From Variovorax sp. DXTD-1 (GTDB taxonomy: Bacteria; Pseudomonadota; Gammaproteobacteria; Burkholderiales; Burkholderiaceae_C): a stretch of 64,000 bases of DNA. The position numbers were made by a program, and so were the translations under genes. Numbering within the stretch: position 1 is the stretch's first letter; every line of letters starts with the position of its first letter. This document shows, one piece after another, positions 16,903 to 25,368 of this stretch. The stretch is from positions 155,744 through 219,743 of the forward strand of contig NZ_RWKH01000007.1 in assembly GCF_003984625.1 (NCBI RefSeq). The letters run 5' to 3'. The notes below the pieces were generated by a model. That model worked only from the letters and a program-made list of their open reading frames with translations. It was not told where the DNA came from and did not search any database.

Positions 16903-17136
16903 ATGAACAGTGACCAGCAACCCTCCGGCCGTCCAGGTCGCATCGAGCAGGCGCTCGAAATCCATCGAAGCATTGCCGCATGCAATGAATACCTTGCGCG
17001 CAGCGACGACGTTCATTCGTTGACGGCGGCATTGATGCTGCCTTGCTACCGCGTCGAGTTCGGCCGGCTGACGCTCGCGATGTCTGCCGCGGAGAAGAAC
17101 GAGCTGATGTCGCTGCTCCCCGTCGGAACGCAGTGA
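16903..17136 (+). CDS. small SoxR-controlled hypothetical protein
   Basis: This 77-residue protein has no recognised domain. It is hydrophilic and helical, with single Cys residues in an AACNEYL segment and in LMLPCYRVEFG. It has no signal peptide. A TTG at 16894 would add three residues and has GAGGAAG 4-10 bases before it. The ATG at 16903 coincides with the predicted start of the SoxR-activated transcript, which would make the mRNA nearly leaderless. The gene is convergent with soxR. The operator strongly suggests induction by redox-cycling compounds. Its function is unknown. Confidence 0.6.
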   Translation: MNSDQQPSGRPGRIEQALEIHRSIAACNEYLARSDDVHSLTAALMLPCYRVEFGRLTLAMSAAEKNELMSLLPVGTQ

Positions 17137-17146
17137 CGCGGCGTTC

Positions 17147-17635
17147 TCAGTCTTCGGCGGGCTCGAGCCTGACCATCAGTCGGTGAGCGCCCGGCCCCTG
17201 CGATGCCAGCTTGTCGGCGGGATTGCGGAGGCGGCATCGGTCGATCGACAGGCAGCCGCAGCCGATGCAGTCATCCAGCGTGTCGCGCAGCTTCTTGAGC
17301 TGGGCCATGCGCTCGTCCAGCTCCGCACGCCAGCCGGCCGAAAGCCGTGCCCAGTCGGCGCGGCTGGGCGCGGCGGAGGTGGGAAGCGTGGCAAGGGCGT
17401 CGGCGATGTCGGCCAGCGCAATGCCCACGCGCTGCGCCACGCGGATGAAGGCCACGCGCCGGAGTACGTCACGTGCATAGCGGCGGTGATTGCTCGGCGC
17501 CCGATGGCTCGCAATGAGCCCCTTCGATTCGTAGAAGTGAAGGGTGGACACGGGCACCCCACTGCGCTGCGCGACCTCGCCCACCGAAAGGCTGGAGGAA
17601 AAGTCGGGCGGTTCTGCTGGCTTGGATTTCTTCAT
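17147..17635 (-). CDS. soxR: redox-sensitive transcriptional activator SoxR
   Basis: SoxR is a MerR-family dimer whose [2Fe-2S] cluster is oxidised by redox-cycling compounds. The 162-residue protein has the MerR winged helix-turn-helix (about 17-85: SVGEVAQRSGV then a FYESKGL segment), a coiled-coil dimer helix, and the cluster motif C-x2-C-x-C-x5-C at Cys123, 126, 128 and 134. All four ligands are present, so it should be active. Its own upstream region carries a weaker SoxR-like box, and a near-consensus box lies upstream of the convergent small gene. Confidence 0.95.
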   Translation of the reverse strand: MKKSKPAEPPDFSSSLSVGEVAQRSGVPVSTLHFYESKGLIASHRAPSNHRRYARDVLRRVAFIRVAQRVGIALADIADALATLPTSAAPSRADWARLSAGWRAELDERMAQLKKLRDTLDDCIGCGCLSIDRCRLRNPADKLASQGPGAHRLMVRLEPAED

Positions 17636-17648
17636 CGAGACCTCTCGA

Positions 17649-17666
17649 TCTCGACTTTAGTTGAGG
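17649..17666. promoter_or_regulatory. weaker SoxR-like box upstream of soxR
   Basis: On the minus strand CCTCAACTAAAGTCGAGA agrees with the SoxR consensus at 13 of 18 positions, 14 bases upstream of the soxR ATG. I see no good -35/-10 pair around it, so it is more likely an autoregulatory operator than an activated promoter. Confidence 0.45.
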
Positions 17667-17732
17667 TTTTGCTTCCCGCATAAACCCGCTTGGCGAATCA
17701 GGCCAGGCAGCAGGCCACGCAGTGGCGGTTCG

Positions 17733-18938
17733 TCAGACGCGTTCCAGGATCACGGCAATGCCCTGCCCCACGCCGATGCACATGGTGCACAGCGCATAGC
17801 GGCCGCCGCCCTTGTGCAGCTGGTTGACAGCGGTGGTGGCCAGGCGCGCCCCGCTGGCACCCAGCGGGTGGCCGAGCGCAATGGCGCCGCCGTTGATGTT
17901 GACGCGTGCGTCGTCATCCTTCAGGCCGAGAAGGCGCAGCACGGCAAGGCCCTGGGCTGCGAAGGCTTCGTTGAGCTCGATGACGTCGATCTGGTCGATC
18001 GTGAGGCCGGTGAGCGCCAGCACCTTCTGCGTGGCGGGCGCGGGGCCGATGCCCATCACGCGCGGCGCAACGCCGGCGGTGGCCATGCCGACCACGCGGG
18101 CACGCGGCGTGAGGCCGTGCTTGGCGGCGCTGGCTTCGTCGGCCAGCAGCAGCGCGCAGGCGCCGTCGTTCACGCCGCTGGCGTTGCCCGCGGTTACGGT
18201 GCCGTCGGGGCGCACCACGCCCTTGAGCTTGGCGAGCGATTCCATGCTGGTTTCGCGCGGATGCTCGTCCTTGTTGACGATGAGCGCATCGCCCTTCTTC
18301 TGCGGCACGCTCACGGGCACGATCTCGGCGTCGAAGAAACCGGACTTCTGCGAGGCCACGGCGCGCAGCTGCGAGTTGAGCGCCATCAGGTCTTGCGCCT
18401 CGCGCTCGATCTTGTAGTCGGTGGCCACGTTCTCGGCCGTCTCGGGCATGGAGTCGACGCCGTACTGCGCCTTCATGAGCTTGTTGACGAAGCGCCAGCC
18501 GATGGTGGTGTCGTACACCGCGTTGTTGCGGCTGAAGGCGCTTTCGGCCTTGGGCATGACGAAGGGGGCGCGGCTCATGCTTTCCACGCCGCCAGCAATC
18601 ATGAGGCCCGCCTCGCCGGCGCGGATGGCGCGCGCCGCGGTGCCGACCGCATCGAGGCCGGAGCCGCACAGGCGGTTGATGGTGGCGCCGCCAAGCTCGA
18701 TCGGCAGGCCCGCCAGCAGCGCCGACATGCGCGCGACGTTGCGGTTGTCTTCGCCGGCCTGGTTGGCGCAGCCGTAGAGCACGTCGCTCACGGCTTGCCA
18801 GTCGACGTTCTTGTTGCGTTCCATCAGCGCCCTGAGAGGCACGGCGCCGAGGTCGTCGGTGCGCACGCTGCTGAGGGAACCGCCGTAGCGGCCGAAGGGG
18901 GTACGAACGGCGTCGCAAATGAAGGCTTGGTTGGTCAT
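17733..18938 (-). CDS. pcaF: 3-oxoadipyl-CoA thiolase
   Basis: This thiolase cleaves beta-ketoadipyl-CoA to succinyl-CoA and acetyl-CoA, the last step of the beta-ketoadipate pathway. The 401-residue product has the nucleophile Cys91 (LCGSGLDA), the GHPLG His at about 357 and the second active-site Cys at about 387 (TMCIGVGQG). The ATG at 18938 gives the normal thiolase start; the in-frame codons before it belong to the intergenic region. It lies 31 bases after pcaJ in the same direction. That placement, rather than the sequence itself, distinguishes it from an acetoacetyl-CoA thiolase. Confidence 0.9.
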   Translation of the reverse strand: MTNQAFICDAVRTPFGRYGGSLSSVRTDDLGAVPLRALMERNKNVDWQAVSDVLYGCANQAGEDNRNVARMSALLAGLPIELGGATINRLCGSGLDAVGTAARAIRAGEAGLMIAGGVESMSRAPFVMPKAESAFSRNNAVYDTTIGWRFVNKLMKAQYGVDSMPETAENVATDYKIEREAQDLMALNSQLRAVASQKSGFFDAEIVPVSVPQKKGDALIVNKDEHPRETSMESLAKLKGVVRPDGTVTAGNASGVNDGACALLLADEASAAKHGLTPRARVVGMATAGVAPRVMGIGPAPATQKVLALTGLTIDQIDVIELNEAFAAQGLAVLRLLGLKDDDARVNINGGAIALGHPLGASGARLATTAVNQLHKGGGRYALCTMCIGVGQGIAVILERV

Positions 18939-18969
18939 GTCTTTTGTCTCAACAGTGAATGAATCCGCT

Positions 18970-19620
18970 TCAGGCGGCAATGGGAAGGCCCACGAGCTTC
19001 TCGAGTTCTTCTCGGCTGAGGCCGTCGACCAGGTCGACGAGCTTCAGGCCCTGGGGCGTGCATTCGAGCGTAGCAAGGTCGGAGTACACTCGCTTCACGC
19101 AGCCGATGCCGGTGAGCGGATAGCTGCATTCCTGCACCAGCTTGCTCGTGCCTTGCTTGGTGAGCAGGTCCATCATCACCCAGGTCTGCTTGGCGCCGAT
19201 GGCCAGGTCCATGGCACCGCCCACGGCGGGAATGGCGTCTTTCTCGCCCGTGTGCCAGTTGGCAAGGTCGCCCGTGGCCGAAACCTGGAAGGCGCCGAGC
19301 ACGCAAATGTCGAGATGGCCGCCGCGCATCATGGCGAAGCTGTCGGCATGGTGAAAGAACGAGCCGCCCGGCAGCAGCGTGACGGGCTGCTTGCCGGCGT
19401 TGATGAGGTCGTAATCTTCTTCGCCGGCCGCGGGCGCGGGACCCATGCCGAGAATGCCGTTCTCGCTTTGCAGGATGACCTCGCGGCCCGCTGGCAGGTG
19501 GTTGGCCACGAGCGTGGGCTGGCCGATGCCCAGGTTGACGACGGCGCCGTCGAAGATGTCCTGCGCCACGCGGGCGGCGAGCTGGTCCTTGGTGCGACGT
19601 TGGTAAGTTGTCATGGTCAT
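18970..19620 (-). CDS. pcaJ: 3-oxoadipate CoA-transferase subunit B
   Basis: PcaJ with PcaI moves CoA from succinyl-CoA to beta-ketoadipate. The 216-residue subunit contains the SENGILGMG motif with Glu53, the residue that forms the glutamyl-CoA thioester in class I CoA-transferases. An early GIGQPTLVANHLP loop is also typical of the beta subunit. The ATG overlaps the pcaI stop by 4 bases, so equal subunit production by coupled translation is likely. The thiolase gene follows. Confidence 0.93.
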   Translation of the reverse strand: MTMTTYQRRTKDQLAARVAQDIFDGAVVNLGIGQPTLVANHLPAGREVILQSENGILGMGPAPAAGEEDYDLINAGKQPVTLLPGGSFFHHADSFAMMRGGHLDICVLGAFQVSATGDLANWHTGEKDAIPAVGGAMDLAIGAKQTWVMMDLLTKQGTSKLVQECSYPLTGIGCVKRVYSDLATLECTPQGLKLVDLVDGLSREELEKLVGLPIAA

Positions 19621-20318
19621 GCCGCCTTCTTGAAACCGCCGGCTTGCGTCGCCACGCGTTCGATGCGCACCACCTGGTGCACGAAGATGCCCGGGGTCAC
19701 GATGGTCTCGGGGTCGAGCGTGCCGAGTTCGGCAATGTCGTGCACGGTGGCAATGGTCTTCTTCGATGCCATGGCCATCACGGGGCCGAAGTTGCGCGCG
19801 GCCTTGCGGTAGACCAGGTTGCCCCAGCGGTCGCCGCGCTCGGCCTTGATGAGCGCCACGTCGCCATGGATGGGGTACTCCAGCACATATTGCTTGCCGT
19901 CGATCTCGCGGGTTTCGCGGTTGCCGGCGAGTTGCGTGCCGTAGCCCGTCGGGCAGAAGAAGGCGCCAATGCCGGCGCCCGCCGCGCGAATGCGCTCTGC
20001 CAGGTTGCCTTGGGGCACCAGTTCGAGCTCGAGCTTGCCGCTGCGGTAGAGCCCGTCGAACACCTGGCTGTCGGCTTGGCGCGGAAAGCTGCAGATGATC
20101 TTGCGCACGCGGCCCGCCTTGAGCAGCGCCGCCAGGCCGGTTTCGCCGTTGCCCGCGTTGTTGTTGACGACGGTGAGGTCCTTGGCGCCCTGCTCGACGA
20201 GGCCGTCGATGAGTTCACCGGGAATGCCGGCGGTGCCGAAGCCGCCGATGAGAACCGTGGCGCCGTCCTGGATGCCTTCAAGGGCATCGGCGACCGAGCG
20301 CGCGATCTTGTTGATCAT
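19617..20318 (-). CDS. pcaI: 3-oxoadipate CoA-transferase subunit A
   Basis: PcaI is the CoA-binding alpha subunit. The 233-residue protein shows the glycine-rich IGGFGTAGIPGELI segment near the N-terminus and a VVNNNAGNGETG loop, both hallmarks of class I CoA-transferase alpha subunits. The ATG at 20318 has GGAGA upstream. An in-frame ATG at 20420 would run the protein through the regulator operator, so it is rejected. It is the first gene of pcaIJF, and the divergent IclR regulator gene is 139 bases away. Confidence 0.93.
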   Translation of the reverse strand: MINKIARSVADALEGIQDGATVLIGGFGTAGIPGELIDGLVEQGAKDLTVVNNNAGNGETGLAALLKAGRVRKIICSFPRQADSQVFDGLYRSGKLELELVPQGNLAERIRAAGAGIGAFFCPTGYGTQLAGNRETREIDGKQYVLEYPIHGDVALIKAERGDRWGNLVYRKAARNFGPVMAMASKKTIATVHDIAELGTLDPETIVTPGIFVHQVVRIERVATQAGGFKKAA

Positions 20319-20401
20319 GAAGCCTGTCTCCGGGAGTGAAGAAAGAAACCGAACTGCCTGCGATCCGCTCGGGCGACCGATCGATCCTGCGAACCGCCAA
20401 T

Positions 20402-20433
20402 TTGTTCGTCTAACGAACATTTGTTCGTATAAT
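20402..20433. promoter_or_regulatory. triple half-site operator for the IclR regulator, with -10 box
   Basis: TGTTCG (20403-20408) and CGAACA (20414-20419) form an inverted repeat, and a third half-site TGTTCG (20422-20427) follows as a direct repeat. PcaU/PobR-type IclR proteins bind exactly this palindrome-plus-direct-repeat pattern. TATAAT (20428-20433) directly after it is a perfect -10 for the regulator gene, so the protein would likely repress itself while controlling pcaIJF. Confidence 0.75.
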
Positions 20434-20457
20434 GAATTCTAAAGAGGATCACCCCGC

Positions 20458-21270
20458 ATGGCAACCCACGCTCTGAAGACCGGTACGCCCAAGACGCCCA
20501 AGACGCCCGAGGCACCCGCCCCCGGCGACAGCTACGTGCAGTCGTTTGCGCGCGGCCTGCAGGTGATTCGCTCGTTCAGCGAAAGCGCCCCCCGGCAGAC
20601 GTTGAGCGAGGTAGCGGCCGCGAGCGGGCTCACGCGGGCCGGCGCGCGGCGCATTCTGCTCACGCTGCAAACGTTGGGCTATGTGGTGACCGACGGCAAG
20701 CTCTTCACGCTCACGCCGCGCATCCTCGACCTGGGCTTTGCGTACCTCTCGTCGATGCCTATATGGAACCGCGCAGAGCCGGTGATGGAAGCGCTGGTGC
20801 AGCAAGTACAGGAGTCTTGCTCGGCCGCCGTGCTGGACGCGACCGACATCGTCTACGTGATGCGCGTGCCGACCAAGAAGATCATGCACATCAGCCTGGG
20901 CGTGGGCTCGCGGCTGCCGGCGTACTGCACCTCGCTAGGCAGGCTGCTGCTGGCCGACCTTGAAGACAACGAGGTGCGCGCGCGGCTCGAAGCCTCGAGC
21001 ATCGAGCCGCTCACCAAGCACACGGTGACCGACATCGATGCGCTCATGGCCAAGGTGGCGCAGGCGCGCAGGCAACACTGGTGCCTGGTGAACCAGGAGC
21101 TCGAAGAAGGCTTGATCTCCGTGGCCGCACCCATCGTCAACAAGCAGGGCCGCATGGTCGCGGCACTCAACATCAGCGGCCAGGCCAACCGAACCAGCGC
21201 CAAGGTGATGCAGGAGACCATGCTCCCCGCGCTGATCGACGCCGCAAAGAAGGTCTCGCTACTGCTGTAG
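20458..21270 (+). CDS. pcaR: IclR-family regulator of the pca genes
   Basis: The 270-residue protein has a winged helix-turn-helix (about 30-90, TLSEVAAASGLTRAGARRIL) and a C-terminal effector domain with the conserved SLGVGSRLPAYCTSLGR and GLISVAAP segments. These match the PcaR/PcaU/PobR group, which respond to beta-ketoadipate or related aromatic acids. It is divergent from pcaIJF and overlooks a three-half-site operator. AAAGAGG precedes the ATG. The effector is presumably beta-ketoadipate, an inference from context. The N-terminal 20 residues are a Thr/Pro/Lys-rich tail. Confidence 0.9.
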   Translation: MATHALKTGTPKTPKTPEAPAPGDSYVQSFARGLQVIRSFSESAPRQTLSEVAAASGLTRAGARRILLTLQTLGYVVTDGKLFTLTPRILDLGFAYLSSMPIWNRAEPVMEALVQQVQESCSAAVLDATDIVYVMRVPTKKIMHISLGVGSRLPAYCTSLGRLLLADLEDNEVRARLEASSIEPLTKHTVTDIDALMAKVAQARRQHWCLVNQELEEGLISVAAPIVNKQGRMVAALNISGQANRTSAKVMQETMLPALIDAAKKVSLLL

Positions 21271-21289
21271 AGAAAAGCGCCCATTCCAA

Positions 21290-21371
21290 GGCACCCGCGG
21301 AACCGGCTTTGCCGGGCCGCCGGGTGCGCCCCCCAGTGGGGGGAGGCGCCGAAGGCGCTTCGGGGGGCGTC
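21290..21371. repeat. GC-rich multi-hairpin intergenic repeat
   Basis: Three nested inverted repeats fill the gap between the converging pcaR and tctC genes: GCACCCG with CGGGTGC around a CCGGC-ttt-GCCGG hairpin, then CCCCCC-agt-GGGGGG, then GGCGCC-gaa-GGCGC ending in GGGGGGCG. From memory, elements like this recur between genes in Comamonadaceae genomes. It may stop transcription from both sides or stabilise 3' ends. No T-run is present. Confidence 0.7.
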
Positions 21372-22388
21372 CTAAGTCTCTGACTGAATGCCCTTCATGA
21401 TGATCACGCCGCCAAGGCGCGCCGTGTCGGAGCGCATGCGCTTGGCGAGCGCATCGGGCGTGCCCGGCTGCGCCTGCCAGCCGGTCTTCAGCAGTGCCTG
21501 GCTCACGTCGGGCGAGCTGGTCACTTCGACCAGCGCGGCATTCAGCTTGGCAACGGCCGCCGGTTTCATGCCTGCAGGCGCGGCCAGTGCGGTCCAGATC
21601 TCGAGGTCCGCGCCGCGCACGTCGGCATCGCGAATGGTCGGCAGCTCGTTGGCCAGCGGGCTGCGCTCGGGCGAGGTCACGCCAATGGCCTTGATCTTTC
21701 CGGACTTCACATGCGGCAACGCCAGGCCCGGCGGCAGCAACGCAAGCTGGATCTCGCCGGCCAGCAGGCCCGCGATGACTTGCGGGTTGCCGGTGTAGGG
21801 CTTGTGCTGCGCGGTGATGGCGGCGCGGCTCTTGATGAGCTCCATGCCCAAGTGGCCCACCGTGCCCACACCCGGCGTGCCGTACTTGCCGCTGCTGCTC
21901 AGATTGCGCGTCCACAGCAGCAGCTCGGCCGCGGTCTTGCCAGGCGCGTTGCCCGAAACCACGAGCACCAGCGGTGCAGTGCCGATGATGCCGACCGGCA
22001 GGAAGTCTTTCTCGGGGTCGAAGCTGAGCTTGGGGTTGAGCAGCTTCGCAATGGTGAGATTGCCGTTGATCAACGCGCCGATGGTGTGGTCGTCGGTGGC
22101 CTTCGCCACCTGATCGGCTACCAGATTGCCGCTTGCACCCGGCTTGTTCTCGACCGTGACCGGCTGCCGCAGGATCTTCGACAGCGGCTCGGCGATGGCG
22201 CGGGCCGCCAGATCGGGCGATGCACCGGCGGGAAAGCCCACAAGGATGCGAACAGGCTTGGTGGGCCACGCGTCGCCGCCGGCCGCGCCGGCTGCGGGGC
22301 GCTGCTGCGCCAGGGAACCCGGCGCAAAAAGCGACGCGGCAAATGCTGCTGCGCCGCTTGCCAGCAAGCGGCGTTTGGTGATCTTCAA
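21372..22388 (-). CDS. TctC/Bug-type periplasmic solute-binding protein
   Basis: The 338-residue protein has a Tat-like signal (KRRLLASG then a hydrophobic stretch and LAQ) and the Bug fold: WPTKPVRILVGFPAGASPDLAAR at the start, a VENKPGASG segment, and an ELPTIRD segment in the C-terminal lobe. Bug proteins bind carboxylates or aromatic acids for tripartite tricarboxylate transport or for signalling. No TctA/TctB genes are next to it, as is usual for orphan Bug genes. I prefer a TTG start at 22388 because GGAG lies 6 bases before it; another TTG at 22442 would add 18 residues. Confidence 0.85.
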   Translation of the reverse strand: MKITKRRLLASGAAAFAASLFAPGSLAQQRPAAGAAGGDAWPTKPVRILVGFPAGASPDLAARAIAEPLSKILRQPVTVENKPGASGNLVADQVAKATDDHTIGALINGNLTIAKLLNPKLSFDPEKDFLPVGIIGTAPLVLVVSGNAPGKTAAELLLWTRNLSSSGKYGTPGVGTVGHLGMELIKSRAAITAQHKPYTGNPQVIAGLLAGEIQLALLPPGLALPHVKSGKIKAIGVTSPERSPLANELPTIRDADVRGADLEIWTALAAPAGMKPAAVAKLNAALVEVTSSPDVSQALLKTGWQAQPGTPDALAKRMRSDTARLGGVIIMKGIQSET

Positions 22389-22641
22389 GGTGGCTCCAGA
22401 GAGTGAAGGAACTGGGAGATTGCTGACAATCTGCTTACACAACGTTACATGATCGTGCTGCCTTGCGCAAGTCGATGCGTATTCATCGATGTGGCTATGC
22501 GATGGACTGTTGACAGCCGCAGCCTCTCTGCTCTCCAGCTAGTGCGATGAGCGGCAGAGTGGCTGTTGTGTCCGAAGGTTAACTGCCCACTTACAATTCC
22601 GGCCGCCCCTCCTTCTCCTCCCTTACAAGGTCTTGTCCGCA

Positions 22642-23763
22642 ATGTCCAAGAGCCGCCTGCCGCGCACCCGTTTCAGCTTTTCCCCTGCCGTGCGCGCACT
22701 GCTCCTGGCGACCGCCTGCGGCATGGCACTGCCCGCGCTCGCCGCGGTCGAGCACGATGAAGTCGACCGGCTCATGCAGGCCGGCAAGCTCGACGAGGCC
22801 ATGACCCGCGCGGACGCGTTCCTGAAGGACAAGCCGAAGGACCCGCAGATGCGCTTCCTCAAGGGCGTGATCCAGCTCGACACCGGCAAGCGCGCCGAAG
22901 CCATCGCTGCTTTCACGCAGCTCACGCAAGACGCGCCGGAATTGCCTGAGCCGTACAACAACCTTGCGGTGATCTACGCCAGCCAGAACCAGTTCGACAA
23001 GGCCCGCAGCGCACTCGAAAGCGCGATTCGCACCAACCCGAGCTATGCCACGGCGCAAGAAAATCTCGGCGACGTGTATGCACGGCTGGCCAGCCAGGCC
23101 TACAGCAAGGCATTGCAGCTCGACCAGAACAACACGGCGGTACAACCCAAGCTCGCGGTGATCCGCACCTTGTTCACTCCTGCGCCGGCCGGCAAGCCCA
23201 CCGCAGCGGTGGCGGCGCCTGCTCCCGTGGTGAAGGCATCTGCGGCGCCGGCACCGGCACCGGCGCCTGCGGCTACGCCTGCACCCGCTCCGATCGCCAA
23301 GGCGGCGCCCCCCGCACCGGCGCCTGCGGTGGTTGCCAAGGCACCGGAAGCTTCCGCACCCTCCGCTTCGGCAACTACCGCTGCATCCGCGGCTTCACCG
23401 GCACCCGCCGCAGCCTCCCCCGCCGCAACAGCCGAGGTGGAATCCGCCGTGCGAGGATGGGCTTCTGCGTGGGCGGGCCAGGACATGGACCGTTATCTCG
23501 CTGCCTACGGGCCAGACTTCAACCCCGGCGGCGGGCAAAGCCGCAAGAGCTGGGAAGAAGAGCGCCGCGCACGCATCGTCGGCAAGTCGAGCATCAGCGT
23601 GAACATCGAGAACCTGGTGATCAACGTCAGCGGACAAGCCGCAACCGCCAAGTTCCGTCAGATCTATCGCGCCGACAACCTCAACATCTCGAGCCGCAAG
23701 ACGCTGGAGCTGCAGCGCGCCGGCAACCAATGGCAAATTCGCAAGGAAAGCGTCGGCGGATAG
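22642..23763 (+). CDS. secreted TPR protein with NTF2-like C-terminus
   Basis: The 373-residue protein has a signal peptide (about 1-35), three tetratricopeptide-like helical pairs (about 36-165), an Ala/Pro/Lys-rich linker of about 90 residues, and a C-terminal SnoaL/NTF2-like domain (about 265-373; VRGWASAWAGQD at its start). Its ATG at 22642 precedes the signal; a TTG nine bases upstream is possible. The stop TAG (23761-23763) shares its last base with a GTG start for the next gene, an L,D-transpeptidase with its own NTF2-like tail. The two probably work together at the cell wall; function is otherwise unknown. Confidence 0.8.
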   Translation: MSKSRLPRTRFSFSPAVRALLLATACGMALPALAAVEHDEVDRLMQAGKLDEAMTRADAFLKDKPKDPQMRFLKGVIQLDTGKRAEAIAAFTQLTQDAPELPEPYNNLAVIYASQNQFDKARSALESAIRTNPSYATAQENLGDVYARLASQAYSKALQLDQNNTAVQPKLAVIRTLFTPAPAGKPTAAVAAPAPVVKASAAPAPAPAPAATPAPAPIAKAAPPAPAPAVVAKAPEASAPSASATTAASAASPAPAAASPAATAEVESAVRGWASAWAGQDMDRYLAAYGPDFNPGGGQSRKSWEEERRARIVGKSSISVNIENLVINVSGQAATAKFRQIYRADNLNISSRKTLELQRAGNQWQIRKESVGG

Positions 23764-25190
23764 TGGCAGGCATCGTCCGGCGCGGCCGGCCACAGAACCC
23801 TCCGCTGCAGCGCGGCGGAAACATGCTGGCCGTGCTCATGGCGGCATCGGCCTTGCTGCTGACGGCGCCCGGCGCGGCCAACGCGTCGGCGCAGGCCCCA
23901 GTCAGCACCGAGACCGGCAATGCCAAGCCCAAGGCGGCTGGCGCCGGGCGCACGGCAGCACATGGAGCCGGCAATGCAGCGAAAGCCGGCACCAGGAAAG
24001 CCTCCGCGGCGGCAACCAGAACAGCGGCGGCCAAGCCCTTGCGTAAATCGGCTGCATCTTCACCGGACGCCATCCAGCAAGCCACCGGCGCCGAAGCCCG
24101 CCTGATTGCGGTGTACGAGTTGTTCGGCCGCGGCAAGACTCGGCCCGCGCTCGCAAAGGCACGCGACCTGGTGCGCGACCATCCCAACTTCCAGCTTGCC
24201 CAGCTTGTCTATGCCGACCTGCTGGCAACGCAGGTGCCGCCCGCGCACGCCTTCTCCGACACCGGAATTGCGCGGCTGCGCAGCGATCCCGCCATGGCCG
24301 ACCTGCGCGAGGAATCCCGTCGGCGCCTGCAGGCGTTGCTCGAACGGCCGCCGGCCGGCACCGTGCCCTCGCAGTTCCTGGCGCTGTCGATGCGCAGCCG
24401 CTATGCCATTGCGGTCGACGCCTCGCGATCGCGGCTCTACCTGCTCGAGAACTCCGACAAGGGACTGAAGCTCGTGGCCGACTATTACGTGTCAATCGGC
24501 AAGTCGGGCATCGACAAGGCCATGGAGGGCGATGCGCGTACGCCGCTCGGGGTGTACTACATCACCAGCAGCCTCGATCCGAAGTCGCTGCGCGACTTCT
24601 ATGGCGCCGGCGCGCTTCCCATCAATTACCCCAACCCTTACGACGTGCGGCGCGGCAAGACCGGTGGCGGCATCTGGCTGCACGGCACCCCCTCGCAGCA
24701 GTTTGCACGGGCGCCGCTGGCTAGCGATGGTTGCGTCGTCATGGCCAACCCCGACCTGAAGCAATTGCTGCGCAAGGTGCAGATCGGAGCCACGCCGGTG
24801 GTCACGGCGCGCAGCCTGCAATGGGTCTCGCCGCCCCAGGCCGAAAAAGAAGCCCAGACGTTTACCCGCACCATTACAGCTTGGAAAGAAGCGCGGGCCA
24901 GCGGCAACGAAGCGCAACTGAAGAAATTCTATTTGCCGGAATTCCAGCGCAACAGCAATAAGAGATCCATCGAGGGATTTTCGGTTCTCCGCGACGAAGT
25001 GGAATACGCCCAAGGCAAGCGCGTCCAGCTCAAGGATGTCTCCTATCTGCATTGGCGCGACGGCGACGACACCATGGTCGCCACCTTTGGCGAGGTGTTC
25101 GAAGGCGAAAAAAGCGGGCGCACACGTCGCCAGTACTGGCTGCGACACGGCAGCGAGTGGAAACTTTTTTATGAAGAAGTACCAGGTTGA
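23763..25190 (+). CDS. L,D-transpeptidase with NTF2-like C-terminus
   Basis: L,D-transpeptidases make 3-3 crosslinks or attach proteins to peptidoglycan. The 475-residue protein has a signal segment (about 21-41), a basic Ala-rich linker, a helical region (105-195), the YkuD catalytic domain (about 212-345) with WLHGTPSQ (His307) and SDGCVV (nucleophile Cys324), and a C-terminal NTF2-like domain (about 355-475). I use the GTG at 23763, which overlaps the upstream stop as TAGTG; ATG at 23823 would remove 20 residues and still leave a signal peptide. The same tail architecture in the preceding TPR protein supports a functional pair. Confidence 0.85.
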   Translation: MAGIVRRGRPQNPPLQRGGNMLAVLMAASALLLTAPGAANASAQAPVSTETGNAKPKAAGAGRTAAHGAGNAAKAGTRKASAAATRTAAAKPLRKSAASSPDAIQQATGAEARLIAVYELFGRGKTRPALAKARDLVRDHPNFQLAQLVYADLLATQVPPAHAFSDTGIARLRSDPAMADLREESRRRLQALLERPPAGTVPSQFLALSMRSRYAIAVDASRSRLYLLENSDKGLKLVADYYVSIGKSGIDKAMEGDARTPLGVYYITSSLDPKSLRDFYGAGALPINYPNPYDVRRGKTGGGIWLHGTPSQQFARAPLASDGCVVMANPDLKQLLRKVQIGATPVVTARSLQWVSPPQAEKEAQTFTRTITAWKEARASGNEAQLKKFYLPEFQRNSNKRSIEGFSVLRDEVEYAQGKRVQLKDVSYLHWRDGDDTMVATFGEVFEGEKSGRTRRQYWLRHGSEWKLFYEEVPG

Positions 25191-25298
25191 GTGCCTGCTC
25201 AAGACCGCCTCGCGACGGCATTGAGCCACCAGAAGTGTGATTTTTCTCTCGGATGTGATGAGAAATTTAACCGTTACATTCGACCTCGAACCTGCAGC

Positions 25299-25368
25299 GT
25301 TACGTAACAAGTAACCCATTTGTTCCCGTAACAAGAATCCTTCGTACGTTCCGCAAGGTCGTAACAAG
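25299..25368. repeat. GTTACGTAAC palindrome and three CGTAACAAG repeats upstream of flp
   Basis: This lies in the 422-base gene-free stretch 25191-25612. GTTACGTAAC (25299-25308) is a perfect palindrome. CGTAACAAG occurs at 25303-25311, 25327-25335 and 25360-25368, and another GTAAC at 25311-25315. The same palindrome followed by GTAAC occurs upstream of the surface-protein gene at 50991-51008. These are candidate enhancer sites, 130-200 bases from the predicted flp start. Confidence 0.65.
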
